DNA of 64,000 nucleotides, taken from the NCBI GenBank assembly GCA_034508935.3, contig CM067450.1, forward strand, positions 6,996,845-7,060,844, read 5' to 3'. Numbering within the stretch: the stretch's first letter is position 1; each line of letters begins with the position of its first letter. The stretch comes from Berghia stephanieae (taxonomy: Eukaryota; Mollusca; Gastropoda; Nudibranchia; Aeolidiidae). Below are positions 32,838 to 44,035 of the stretch, one piece after another. Made by a program: the position numbers and the translations under genes. Under the pieces are notes generated by a model. It did no database searches. It was not told where the DNA came from and saw nothing but the letters and a program-made list of their open reading frames with translations.

Positions 32838-33465
32838 CACTCCGTTAGAAAAATGTGTATCATAAAATCATAAAGTTCTTTTGCATGTCATTTTTTCATC
32901 TGTCAAAGTACAATTATAGCCTCGTTTCAACTTACATAATAAAAACCTGCACAATTTACATAACAATACCTTGTTGTAGAAAACAAAAGACCTGGCATGG
33001 GCCCTTTTTCATTTAAATTCAGTCACATTAAAGTTATATATATATTATTATTATCATGAAGAGTATATTTAAGTTAAAACAATATGTGATACAGATCTGT
33101 GTCGAGACCTAGCAGTTAATACCAGCTTAGTGTTTTTCGTATGAGTTTTAAGTTTCCACATCTGACTGCCACTGATACTTGTGTTTCATTTTCAGTTTCT
33201 GGTTTGATATTAGGTTTTTGCCCTTGAAAAGGGATTATGCAACTCGCATAATAATAAAGTTAAGGCTATTGAATGTTAAATTAAATTAAATAATAATGTT
33301 TAGTTAAGCTTTTAAATGAAGCAATGATAGTCAAATTAATGTGATTTATTTCGTCATATTTTAAAAGTTTGAAATAAAACATTTTTCCCTTTCAATTATT
33401 GGATATTACGATTGCTGTTTTTGTTGGGTTTTTTTTAATTCGGATTCCTTCTCTTTGTAAAGAAG
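32838..33465. other. Upstream region of the transporter gene
   Basis: A+T-rich with no repeat family recognised. It probably contains the 5' UTR and promoter of the transporter, but I see no unambiguous TATA box or initiator. A T-rich, pyrimidine-biased stretch at 33417-33455 just precedes the start codon. Confidence 0.4.
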
Positions 33466-34998
33466 ATGGCGCCAACATTCTTAAAGACCGAGACAACCGC
33501 TCTTCTTGAAGTTAAAAGAACAAGTAAGGTTAGCGAGGAGCAAGCTGGTCATCAAAATATAAGTGCTAGCGGGGATATTTTCGACACAAGTGAACATTTT
33601 CCAAAAAGAGACAATCCAGGAAATCTTGAAACAGATGCCAGGGATATCGTTCCTATAAATGAGAATTTTGAAGACACTGGGCGTATATTAAAAAGCGATT
33701 CTAACTTGGACCAAGACAAATTTTCTCCAGAAGAAGGGAAAAGTTCGAAAAAAAGGTTCAAATTTGGAGAATTGAATCATCGAAAGAAATATCTTTTACT
33801 CTGTTGTATCTTGAGTCACTTTATGTCCGGCCTTTCGACATCTCTGCTGGCGCCATTTTACCCACAGGTTGCCCAGGAGAAAGGAATGTCCTTACTTCTA
33901 ATCGGAGTGACATTTAGTATTTTTCCAGTAATTATTTTTATCACCTCTCCATTTTTCGGTTTGTATATGACAAGGATTGGTCCGAAATGTCTCGTTATAA
34001 CTGGGTTAATCATCGCAGGCGCGTGTAATTGTCTGTGTGGAACTTTAGACAAATTTGGACATGGAGTACCTTTCATCGTAGCCAGTTTGGTTTGTCGTCT
34101 GGTAGAGGGTCTTGCCTTTTCTGCTTATTGTAATGCAGTCTTCACAATATTGTTAAGTGAATTTTTAGATCACGCGTCTTTCACCTTATCTTTTTTACAA
34201 ACCTCTAGTGAATTGGGGATCATGCTGGGCCCGGGTATTGGAGGATTTTTAAACGAACTTGCTGGATTTGGTACTCCATTTTACTCTACAGGAATAGCCG
34301 TTATTCTAATCGGGTTGGTGTTACTGAAGGCGATACCGGATTTTACGGTGAAGGAAAAGGAGGGGAAAAAGACGAACCATTACATTCCCTGTAATGGATT
34401 GGTCCTGGCAGCCATCGCGAGTTTATCCACAGGATCAAGTGGTATCTGTTTCTTAGAAGCAACGTTAGCGAATCATCTGGCCCCTTTAGGATTATCAACG
34501 GGAATGATTGGTTTATGTTTCTCTATTGTTCCCTGCATTTTCGTCATTACTTCCCCGATCTGCGGTTATCTCACTGACGTGAAAGGAATCCAAGCATATC
34601 TTTTGGTGTTCGGACAATTCCTCTTTGGGATCGGGTTCTATCTGGTTGGTCCTGGATTTATATTTCCTTTTCTACATCTTACAATTTGGGCAGTGGTCCC
34701 TGGTTTGATTCTCATCGGAGTCAGTTTTGCCATGGAAACTATTCCGGTGTACAAGTGTTTGCTTTTGGGACTTCTGGAATCCGGATGGGAGAATAACATG
34801 GATACGTATGCAGCTGTATCGTGTATGACCAATACATCCTATTTCTTTGGGGCAATCGTAGGCCCTCTAATTGGATCGGCCATGCTTCAACAACAAGGAT
34901 ATTCATTTGGATACACAGTGATGGGAACGTGGAACATGGCGGCGGCTTGTTTGTGTCTAGTTATTTTCATATCTAGGAGCCTAAAGTCTAAAAAATAG
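33466..34998 (+). CDS. Major-facilitator transporter, SLC18B1-like
   Basis: A 510-residue protein with no intron. The first 107 residues are hydrophilic and probably cytosolic. About 12 membrane segments follow from residue 109. Motifs of the SLC18/DHA type are seen: APFYPQVAQEKG after helix 1 (129-140), loop 2-3 motif GLYMTRIGPK (165-174), helix-5 antiporter motif ELGIMLGPGIGGF (249-261), the second-half loop GYLTDVKG (367-374) and the mirrored VGPLIGS (465-471). SLC18B1 moves polyamines into vesicles in exchange for protons; the substrate here is inferred only from the family. The start ATG has A at -3 and G at +4. The usual family length is about 450-460, so the N-terminal tail is long. 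An AATAAA-type signal lies at about 35336. The lack of introns could mean a retrocopy, but nothing in the frame is damaged. Confidence 0.9.
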   Translation: MAPTFLKTETTALLEVKRTSKVSEEQAGHQNISASGDIFDTSEHFPKRDNPGNLETDARDIVPINENFEDTGRILKSDSNLDQDKFSPEEGKSSKKRFKFGELNHRKKYLLLCCILSHFMSGLSTSLLAPFYPQVAQEKGMSLLLIGVTFSIFPVIIFITSPFFGLYMTRIGPKCLVITGLIIAGACNCLCGTLDKFGHGVPFIVASLVCRLVEGLAFSAYCNAVFTILLSEFLDHASFTLSFLQTSSELGIMLGPGIGGFLNELAGFGTPFYSTGIAVILIGLVLLKAIPDFTVKEKEGKKTNHYIPCNGLVLAAIASLSTGSSGICFLEATLANHLAPLGLSTGMIGLCFSIVPCIFVITSPICGYLTDVKGIQAYLLVFGQFLFGIGFYLVGPGFIFPFLHLTIWAVVPGLILIGVSFAMETIPVYKCLLLGLLESGWENNMDTYAAVSCMTNTSYFFGAIVGPLIGSAMLQQQGYSFGYTVMGTWNMAAACLCLVIFISRSLKSKK

Positions 34999-35029
34999 AA
35001 ACAAGTAGAAGAAAGTTGTGAATTTTAAA

Positions 35030-35275
35030 TTTGTGACACATCGCCTTCAATACGATAATATTATATCGGAATGAACTAAATGAAAAAATAGTTAAAATAT
35101 TTTTTAAATGTTATATTTTACTTTTTAGCCGCCTACAATTGTATATGCTTTCTTCTATAATATGTGAACAGAAATTTTTCACGTCCATAATATATTCATG
35201 GCTAGACATTTCGTTTTTTTCGATCTAAAACCGTCCGCACAATATTGTTTTGATGCGATGAGTAACAAGTCAATG
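35030..35275. mobile_element. MITE-B copy, diverged
   Basis: Left end TGTGACACATCGCCTTCAAT with GGAATGAACTA; right end, on the other strand, TGTTACTCATCGCATCAAAA. About 245 bp. It begins about 35 bp after the transporter stop codon, so it may lie in the 3' UTR. Confidence 0.6.
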
Positions 35276-35351
35276 TTAATGTTTATAAAATCTGCAACCT
35301 AAAGAATATGTAGTCCACCGACTCAAATCAGTATTAATAAAATTTTAATTT

Positions 35352-35642
35352 AGCTGTTATATAGCGGAATATCCATTAAACGTGCTCAAAGCGCTTTGCA
35401 AGGGTCCCTGACCAACAGCAACACGTAACATGTAGAACGAAACATAACGCCTTTGAGGCGATGTTACAATTTTTTCCGACAGAGACAACGCTGTTCACGG
35501 CTATGTACTCATTTTACACCTGAGTACGGTGAGGGAATGTGAGCCTTTTCCAAGGACTCAACTATGCGCCGAACGGGGCTCGAACCCAGGACCTTCCGAT
35601 CCGAAAGCGAGCGTCATACCACTAGACCACATAGCCGCACAT
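35352..35642 (-). mobile_element. SINE-1 full copy
   Basis: Minus strand, tail at 35360-35400 and head at 35570-35640 (GGCTATGTGGTCTAGTGGTA). Well preserved. Confidence 0.9.
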
Positions 35643-36004
35643 ATTTCGGGATGGTCTAGGGGTCGCAATTGATTTTATAGCCAAAGATATGAAACTTGTT
35701 GGTAATTTCAATATGCTTTGTAGAATAAAGAATAAAGAATAAAAATTAAAGAATAAAATTCAGACTTCTTTTTTTTCTGATCATTCCAATAGAGAACAAT
35801 GGTGCGATGTCGAATTACTGGTTCCAATCTCCTTGGAAGCGTAAAACCAGTCTTTCAGAGGACTGGATGCATACATTGCACAATTGATCTTCTGGTTTCA
35901 GAGTAATGGCATCTTATTTTCCAGTCTAAACGAATGGTGGTCGTCAATAAAAGACCATCCATCCTCGCTTTATTACGCCGCGTAATCATAAGATATTTTT
36001 TAAT
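35643..36004. other. No gene seen
   Basis: No ORF or repeat recognised except AATAAAG repeats at 35722-35757. Confidence 0.5.
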
Positions 36005-36400
36005 GAGCTTTTATATATATAGCGCATGAGCAATATCCACTAAACGTGCTCAAAGCGCTTTACAAGGGGTCTCTGGCCAACAGCAACACATAACGTGAAA
36101 GACGGGACGTGACGCCTTTTAGTTGATATAGCATTTTTTTCGGACAGCGATAGCGCCGTTAACTGCCAGGTACTCATTTTACACCTGAGTACGGTGAGAG
36201 AATGTGAGTAAAGAGCCTTTTCCAAGGACCCAACTATGCACCTTCCGATTCTTTGAGGTAGGCGTTAGATGTTGCTCAAATTTCGAGATAATTTGCGGTG
36301 CTGCTCTGCGGCTGACGCCTGGGTTATTCCAATCTTCCTTTGAATAGACCCTAGAGACAAATTTCCCGTTGGGATGAATAACGGAATTTTATTTTTATTT
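36005..36400. mobile_element. SINE-1 (minus) fused to SINE-2 remnant (plus)
   Basis: 36010-36250 is SINE-1 on the minus strand whose tRNA head is missing. It is followed at about 36290 by the second half of a plus-strand SINE-2 (GTGCTGCTCTGCGGCTGACG to GATGAATAACGG) that lacks its own head. Both heads are gone at the junction, so one deletion may explain both. Confidence 0.7.
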
Positions 36401-36449
36401 TATTTTTTTTTTTTTTTTTTAGATGGTGTTATGTTAGGTCTCCCACAAG

Positions 36450-36755
36450 AAATAAATAATAAATAAAATTCCCTTTATTCATCCAAGGGGATCTATTTGA
36501 ATTTAATCGGGTGATTTTTCATGAAGTTATGGTCAGATGTATGGGATAGGTATCTATCAACTTTTCTAAAATTTTATTTTAAAATATTTAGAAGTAAAAT
36601 TAAGCTTTGATATTTCCCGAAGATGTAAAAAAGGGTTGATTTAATCATTTATGACAAGAACTCATTTTTTGATAATAATTGACCTTTTAAATAAACTTGG
36701 CAATATCTCAGTTCAAACCATTTCACCATCTGACTGATTATGTCATTCACTGTAT
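36450..36755. repeat. SINE-2 end joined to Repeat C copy 1
   Basis: 36455-36500 is a minus-strand SINE-2 end (ATAAAATTCCCTTTATTCAT). 36515-36755 matches 63003-63282: GATTTTTCATGAAGTTATGG, TATTTCCCGAAGATGTA, ATTTATGACAAGAACTCATT and TATCTCAGTTCAAACC. Repeat C has no clear ORF. Confidence 0.65.
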
Positions 36756-36914
36756 CATATTGTTTATTGGACTTGGACTATATGGATGTGAGAGTGAGAA
36801 CTGAGAAACACGCCGGTTGGATTACCTAGGCCTTTCGCATCAAGGAGGCAAAGAAGGAAATGGTCACTATTTTTTTCGGGAAAATGAGATTTTTTGTTTT
36901 AAAATTTTTGAAAA

Positions 36915-37095
36915 AAGAAAAAAAAAAAAAAAAAAGATATACGAGAATTGAATAGTATATAAATCACCCATAGAGAAAAAAAAAAACAAAAAAAAAAAAA
37001 AACATTATATGAGAATTGAATAGTATATAAATCACCCACATACCCCCCCCCCCCCCCCCCAAAAAAAAATAAATAAATAAATAAATAATAATAAT
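36915..37095. repeat. A-rich and C-rich tracts with a short duplication
   Basis: The block GAATTGAATAGTATATAAAT then CACCCA occurs twice (36946 and 37012), separated by A runs; a C run is at 37045-37060. Confidence 0.8.
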
Positions 37096-37130
37096 ACAAA
37101 TAAAAAACTCTTACCGAAGTCATATTTTTC

Positions 37131-37900
37131 TTTATTGTTTTGTTGTTGTTTTTTTTGTTTGTTTTGTTTTTGTTGTTGGCAGAAGATGGGTTTTTTAAGC
37201 TGTTATATTAAATTATGTTTATTATCCGTAATTACTATTCGTTATGCAATGGCGAACTGAAACATATATATTCTTTTACAGCTTTACAACAGTGTGATCT
37301 ACTTGGGTGACGGAAATTGATGGAAGTTAAATCCAAGTCATATTCGCCTGGAACTGAAACGAAGCTTGTCTGCGCGTGCGCTAGTACTATACCGGGCATG
37401 GGTGGGGGGGGGGGGGGTTCTCCCGAATGACAGCATTCCGGAGGCCCTCCGCGGTTCTCGCTCATCGCTTCCGATTACGGCAACTATCTGTTTAAAATTA
37501 CATTTCGGCATCTTATCAAATTCATCCCGACATTAAAAAAAAGTTTAGAGGCAAAAACAAACAAACAAACAAACAAAAGATCTATTGAAAAAAACAAAAC
37601 AACAAGAAAAACAGTCGTCCTTCAGATCCAAAAAGCGTGTGGAGTCTGCCCATTTTCACAAATTTATTTGTATCAAATATTATCTCGTTTGTAATCCCAA
37701 ATCAACGTGTACTTTTTTGTAGGTCTGATAACCAAATTGTTATGGGACATACTCCCAAACAAACGCAAAATATTATCCATTACAACAATGTTCATTCAAG
37801 TCCATAGTTGTCTTTGACTACTTACCTGTAAATATGTGTACTCAGTCTAAACCGTTAGAAATTTAGCATGTCTATAGATTAATACTAAATTGATACGACT
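37131..37900. other. No gene seen
   Basis: Unique-looking sequence with a G run at 37401-37417. The Pro-rich minus frame at 37235-37465 includes that run and is not supported. Confidence 0.5.
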
Positions 37901-37904
37901 TTTA

Positions 37905-38200
37905 TCTTCAGACTGAGAACTGGACACAACAAGTTAAAGGAACATATGTGGAGGATGTCCAGAGCAGGTGCCTCTGGACAATGTGACTGCGGACTTGGAA
38001 ATGAAAATGGACATCATGTCCTAATGGAATGTCCAAGGTACAACCAGTTGAACTTCTGGCCTGACCCAACCCCATACTCAAAGAAGCTGTACGGCAGTGA
38101 GGACGACCTCAGGACCACTGTGGGCTTCATTCACCAGACCGGACTGACCATGTGACGTGACGGGACCGAAGAAGAAGAAGAAGAAGAAGAAGATACGACT
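37905..38200 (+). pseudogene. LINE ORF2 C-terminal fragment with (GAA)n tail
   Basis: The frame LRTGHNKLKEHMWRMSRAGA then SGQCDCGLGNENGHHVLMEC P has the C-terminal knuckle of jockey/I-type LINEs (CxC...H...C). It ends HQTGLTM at a stop (38153) and is followed by (GAA)n at 38167-38193, a plausible 3' tail. Severely 5'-truncated. Confidence 0.7.
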
Positions 38201-39452
38201 TTTGATACCAATTTGAGTCAGGGGGTCTCGATGTTAAGTGTCCCGTCTATGTAGGAGAGTGGCATGTAGAAGTAGACAAATAGGAATCAGATAGTTACCC
38301 CATAGATCAAAAGTTATCTGGAGTAATTTCTACCCTTTTATAGTCGGGTTTAAAGTTCCTGACAACTCCACAGAAAGTAAGAAAAATGGTTTTAAGATTA
38401 AAGAAATAGGTAGTAGAAGTAGTGGTAGATTAGTGGCAAGTTATATAGGGATAGGTAGGTTCAGGATGTAGGTATAATTAGTCCCCGTTAAAGCAGAAAT
38501 ACTTTAATATAAATCAACAGAATAACCTCACACAATGACAAGTTATTAAATAATTAGCCAAAAGAATAATGGTGCTTTTTTGATTAATTGAAGTTAGGCT
38601 GTGGGTAGATAGTTAATTTCATCCCGTATCGTAAACTATTCATTTTGTGTAAGGGGGGGGGGAGGATGCTTATCTGGTTGGACGTGACTGGTGGCGGCGT
38701 TAAGGTTTCTTCTGGTTAGTTCGTGGAGGAGCCTTTTCCATTCCAGTTGTCTCAGTGGATTGCTTGTTAGATTCAACTCTTGATCAACTTGCAACCAAAT
38801 AGGTATTTACTCGGTCCCCAGATGAATGTTTAGTCGGTACTCCGATCTGTGAATATACAGAAACAAATCTTTGACTAGTTGCAACATTTTTATATTTCCT
38901 ATGAGTAGTGATGTCGTGAGGGATTTCAATTAATACCCTTGACATCACCACTGATCTAAATTTTGCTAGTCAGTAATTTGATTAACGGGATACATGAAAG
39001 TTAGTGGGATGGGGAAAGATAAGTAACAATGAGAGCATAATAATCAATACATATAAACACTGAATAGAACTGTCGCGTATTAGCGATAGCACAGTTGTAA
39101 ATGTAATTCGTGTAATGTATTTCATTCATTTGGAAGGCACACATACAATAATATATACATATATAAATATATAGATCAAGAGAGTGGATGAAATATTTTG
39201 TTATGATAACATAAATTATCAATTACTGCTAATAACATGAGTTATCGATTTCTGTTATTTTAGGCAAACGCAATATTGATTATCACTCACTACACATACT
39301 AGTTTTAAATGGCATTAAGTAATAATAACACAATGTAAGTCCACCACTATAAGGTGGATATATTTTTTCCATACCCCTGTTCACACAACAATTCTCGCTA
39401 AGAATAATTTCGAGTTCCCACTAGAGGATGTGAGTGATAGGAATGATGAAAT

Positions 39453-39455
<3 letters not shown>
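38201..39455. other. No gene seen
   Basis: No recognised repeat or convincing frame. A G run is at 38654-38662. Confidence 0.5.

Positions 39456-39507
<52 letters not shown>
39456..39507. repeat. (GA)n microsatellite
   Basis: About 26 GA units. From 39508 to 40030 no gene is seen. Confidence 0.95.
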
Positions 39508-39508
<1 letters not shown>

Positions 39509-40039
39509 CCTGACATAGCCCGGTCTTTGTTTATATTACAGACTTATCACGGGAGTTAGTGAATCACAGGAACCAATGATGTTCCAGGATTCGGCAGTGC
39601 CAGGATTTTACTGATGTTTTTTCGAGACCATCATATTCTGCGTACGTCATCGTGGTTAGCGTCCGGTAATCTTGTGTAATCCTAATTGTCTTTTATTATG
39701 CCTGTTGACCACGGGCGGTCAACTCCACATGGCTCTCCCGCCTATCGACTGGACGTTAATCAATGCAGCGAAATCTCGTAGCTATATAATAGCAGATGGC
39801 ATTTTAATTATGCAAAGGGCAATAACAACAAACATATGATCGACGCTGTGAGAAATATATATTGAGTTATTTACAATCCTGGGAAAGTTAAGAAGGATTT
39901 GAAATAGATCACTACATTAAGCCGGCATTTTGCATTTTGTTACCAGACTTTCAACATTGATATCTTCAATATCATCATTATTCGGAAGTACTCTGAAAAA
40001 TAAATAACAATATGAAATTGAATGTAAACTTCAATTTAA

Positions 40040-40080
40040 TTACGAAAACGTTTCGGGTTTCCCCTTTATCAACAAACAGG
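40040..40080 (-). other. Hammerhead-like short motif
   Basis: On the minus strand: TTGATAAAGGGGAAACCCGA then AACGTTTTCG, with a GGG/CCC stem. Similar plan to the motifs at 3686, 11187 and 32190. The neighbouring minus-strand frame (40231-40040) is short and unidentified. Confidence 0.3.
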
Positions 40081-40239
40081 ACGAATGAAACACTACACAT
40101 GAATGAGATAATGTGGCAGTGGCGTTGTTAAGATGAATAAACAAAACATTGGTTGGCAGGAAATTAGTATGCTCCTTTGTAAGGAAGCACGAATTAAAAT
40201 AGAATACTAGAAATTTCTTAAAGGTGCGCAATTAGTTAT

Positions 40240-40900
40240 GTGATAAGAGAGGAGGCGGAGAGGAACTGTGTAATGCAGTTTAGAAAGTGAAATATAAAAA
40301 CGTGTAGACTATTGTTGGAAAATAAATACAATGGAATTGGAAATAAATGTCGGTATAAGTATATTCATTAGTGGCAGTATTAGCAGCAGAAGCAACAGGA
40401 AAGACGTTAAAAAAATTAAGGCCAGAAAAAAAATCGTCCTCTAATTATCGATCAAATAAAATGACCTCATCCTCTCAAAAACTCCCAAACTTAGGACTGT
40501 GAAATCCCAGGTTTGAGAATTTTTGACAAGTTTATGGTAAATTTAAACGATCGATAGTTGAAGGGAGAGTTTTCTGACCAAAATAGAAAATTTGTGGGAG
40601 TTTTTTGGGTTTTTTTTTTTGTTTGTTTAGAGTATGGTAGAAAATATCATTAATTTTCATAAACGTTATTTCCCTCTTCCCATATTAAAGTCTTCCTGGT
40701 ATTGTTTTTAATGTTGTAGGTCGTTAAATCATAATGATAGGGAGATTTATACCGTTATCATGATTAATAATCCTATTTATAAGGGAATTTTTAATACTCT
40801 GCATTGCTCATTCCTTACATACGGCAATACAATACCGTTGTATACGGGTAAATGTAACATGAAGCCTCCAAATGGTGGTATGTCGGGGAGGACAATCTAT
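40240..40900. other. No gene seen
   Basis: A+T-rich. A T run is at 40612-40620. Confidence 0.5.
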
Positions 40901-40901
40901 T

Positions 40902-40904
<3 letters not shown>

Positions 40905-40961
<57 letters not shown>

Positions 40962-41081
40962 AATCGTGTTTGATACAAATATGGTACGAAAAGTGCTCGA
41001 CATGCAGTAATGGAGCGAATTATTATTATTTAAAATATTTACCACACTGTTGTGGTAAATATTTTAAATAATAATAATAAT

Positions 41082-41143
<62 letters not shown>

Positions 41144-41144
41144 T

Positions 41145-41208
<64 letters not shown>

Positions 41209-41215
41209 TATGGAT
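40905..41215. repeat. (TA)n tracts around a perfect palindrome
   Basis: (TA)n at 40905-40960, 41088-41142 and 41150-41204. Between them, at 41020-41075, ATTATTATTTAAAATATTTA then CCACA is followed after CTG by its reverse complement, a near-perfect 27-bp-stem hairpin. Confidence 0.9.
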
Positions 41216-41479
41216 AATTCTATTCACCATTGACTCAATTGGTCATCTAGATTTTTTTGATCCACGGTATAATGCTCGATCCTTAATCGGAGCTTGGATT
41301 TGGGAATCGTCATCTGGCCACGCTGTTGCCAGATTCATTTTCCCTGGACCTCCAAACTTTATGACACTTAATGAAACTTGTATTCATCTACTCAATAACA
41401 CATATTATAAATTTAATTGATTATCAATAAAATCTGTTAGGGCATACTGATCCTTCCTTTGATGTTAAGAATAGCCATC

Positions 41480-42475
41480 TGTCACGAGACTCAAATCCTA
41501 CTTCGACAAGTGGTACCTGAAGATGAACCCTTCAAAAACCGTGGCCACTGCATTCCATCTATGTAGTGCATGGCACACCCGTAAACTGAACGTCCCCGTC
41601 GGGGACCAGCCACTCCCATATGAGCCGCATCCAAAATACTTAGGCGTGACGCTGGACCGCAGTCTTACCTATCGGATGCATCTCGAAGGAGTTGCCCGGA
41701 AGATAGAGAAACGCAACAGAAAGCTGGCGGGATCGACTTGAGGTGCTAACCAAGCACACCTGAGAACGTCCGCCCTGGCACTATGCTATTCCACCGCGGA
41801 GTATTGTGCTCCAGTGTGGGGCAGAAGAAGAAACGTTGAGACGGTTGATGTAAAACTTCGCAAGTCGATGCACATAGTGTCAGGAACGCTGGCAACAACT
41901 CCTAGAGAATGGGGCCCGATAATGGCAGCGATCCAGCCCCCCGATGTCCGGAGGGAAACGATTACGGTAAACTGGCTAAATAAGATCCGAGAGGGAGGGA
42001 ATGGGGATACCCCTCTGAAGCGCATTATGCACGGCGACCCCATTTCGAGCCGAAATAAGTCCAGGCAACCCTTGTACGCATCTTCCCTGACTACGGACAG
42101 AGATGCACATACGAGATGGAAGTCGGTTTGGACGAATCCAATCCCTCGTGGGGGCGGGGACCTACACTCCTCTAAGCTTGGTGAGAAGTTGTCAGGCTTT
42201 GATACCAGTAAGAGGAGACACTGGGTGGCTGCGAATCGGCCTCGGTCGAGGAGCTGCCTCACAGCAAGTGCGCTTCATCAGTGGGAACCTTCCACCTGTC
42301 CTACATGTACTCGATGTGGGCAAGAACCTGAAACGGCAGAGCATCTAGTTGAACGGTGTGTTGTGACGATGCTACCGGGCGGGTTAGCGACGGTGCACGA
42401 ATGCGGACCGGACTTTGCTCATTGGGTCGATCGTCATAACATAGTAGTGTGAGAACCATAAGAGGCTGCGGCTGC
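41480..42475 (+). pseudogene. LINE ORF2 C-terminal half, frameshifted
   Basis: The frame starts SYFDKWYLKMNPSKTVATAF, then YEPHPKYLGVTLDRSLTYRM HLEGVARK (41495-41739). After one frame change it continues TSALALCYSTAEYCAPVWGR, MAAIQPPDVRRE, RRHWVAANRP and the cysteine cluster CPTCTRCGQEPETAEH to a stop at 42450. It is a jockey/CR1-like non-LTR retrotransposon lacking the endonuclease and most of the reverse transcriptase. The fragment at 1157-1590 is the same family. Confidence 0.85.
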
Positions 42476-42762
42476 TGCCATCTGGCCGCCTTGTTGTCAT
42501 ATTTATTTGCACGCGCCTACATACTTTATTATCGGACCAATTTTGATCGTTGATGGCTCAAAAGATTCGTCTCGATCTATGTTATTTTCACAGTGAAGTT
42601 GTATAATGATTAAAATAGATGAGTCCATATCTTTTTTTTTTTCTTCGCAAATGACTAGTGGTTTAAAGTGAACCAAAAGAATATGAACTTTTGGCTTTAC
42701 CCACTTTACGACTACGTAATATACTCAATACCACATTTTATAACCTTTACCCAAGTCTCGTC
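42476..42762. other. No gene seen
   Basis: LINE 3' UTR remains up to about 42490, then nothing recognised. Confidence 0.5.
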
Positions 42763-42764
42763 TA

Positions 42765-42958
42765 TAGATAGAACGCAGATGACGTCACTCTGGTCTTTCT
42801 TTTTTTTTTTTTTTTTTTGCCATCCACGTTTATGAGTAATTCCCACTAAACGGTATTAACCAGACTATAAACGTTTAAGGTTACACATAGTTTTGTGCGT
42901 TGGTCCGTCATATTTCCGGGCAATGTTGTGAGCTTCTTAGCCAAACGCACACTATCTA
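42765..42958 (+). mobile_element. MITE-A copy
   Basis: TAGATAG to CTATCTA with TA on both sides (42763-42764, 42959-42960). Interior matches 755-942 with more differences and a T-run expansion at 42799-42818. Confidence 0.8.
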
Positions 42959-42994
42959 TAAATCCCGTTTTCATCCATCATCAATAAAATTTTT

Positions 42995-43217
42995 AAAAAT
43001 AAATAAAATTCCCTTTATTCATCCCCATGGAAATATTTTTTTCTTTAAGGTATATTCCGAGGGAAGACCGGAACAACCAAGGCGTCAGCCGCAGTGCAGC
43101 GCCGCAAAGTGAGCTAGAGCGAGGTGACTTGCTCAAGTCCACACAGCGCGGCGGGTGATTGAACTCGTTACCTTTCAGGTACGAAGCAAAGACCGTGCCA
43201 CTGAGCCACGCTATCCC
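42995..43217 (-). mobile_element. SINE-2 full copy
   Basis: Minus strand: head GCGTGGCTCAGTGGCACGGT, B box GAGTTCAATCACCCGCC, body with GCGGCGCTGCACTGCGGCTG, end GGGGATGAATAAAGGG. Confidence 0.85.
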
Positions 43218-43314
43218 TAAATACCAGTCATTATGGGATGGTTGGACACAACTGGACTTTTGGGTTAATCCACTTAATAAAACTGTATTTAATTTATCCT
43301 ACTCCATAATACTC

Positions 43315-43567
43315 TTAACTCTCTCCTTACCAGCTATTTTTAGAATTTTACACTGAACTTCATAGTCGTCCAATACAAAAATAGATTTTATCAAAAAGGT
43401 TAGCAACGAGTATATTCTATATTTTGTTCAGAAAAAAATTAGCTCTGCAACACAGTGTCGAGTTTTTATAGCTATAACTATAACAAAACGAAATCAGAAT
43501 TAAAAAATGGTTGGTTGTCTCGTAACGAATGTGGCGATTTTCCTATAGTTGGTAAGGACAGGATTAA
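43315..43567. mobile_element. MITE-E copy (TTAA target)
   Basis: TTAACTCTCTCCTTACCAGC at the left, GTTGGTAAGGACAGGATTAA at the right, flanked by TTAA. About 253 bp. Same family as 10343-10577. Confidence 0.7.
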
Positions 43568-43714
43568 ACTTTAAACTAGAGGAACCAAAATGAACCTATA
43601 AAATGGAGATAAAAATATTTTTAAAAGAGGTGGGGGATGGGACTCGTATAAAAGGGGAAAATACAATTATTGATATGTTAACATTCATATGTTAACTTTT
43701 AAGTGTTTCCTTTT

Positions 43715-43880
43715 ATAATAATTTAATAATAATAACAATAATATAGGTAATCATATTTCTATAGCGGTTTTCATTCATATCTCAAGCCGCTTTTTAAAAA
43801 AACAACGAAACATTGTTTACCAAGAATAACAATAACATTGCAGGACAAAATCAACTAAAATCAAAACAATAACAGCATAA
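43715..43880 (-). repeat. L2-like LINE or SINE tail remnant
   Basis: On the minus strand AAAGCGGCTTGAGATATGAA then AACCGCTATAGAAAT and (TTA)n resembles the L2-type 3' end. Degraded. From 43881 to 44035 nothing else is seen. Confidence 0.4.
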
Positions 43881-44035
43881 AGAAGGCGTAAAAACATCAA
43901 CAACATAAGTCACATAAATAAAGTACATTTTAAAATTTCAATCAAATATTTAGTGAATATATTTATATATTAGAGAGATTTTTATTTTTAAAACACATGT
44001 GTCACTCTCTTTATTTGTCTCTCCTTATACTCAGA

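Noticed and set aside
37235-37465. Cys/Pro-rich minus-strand frame
   Set aside because: It contains a homopolymer C run and lacks splice or domain support.
41052-41420. Frame continuing from (TA)n into ordinary sequence
   Set aside because: The ordinary part (41215-41420) is short and resembles no family I know; the start is inside a microsatellite.
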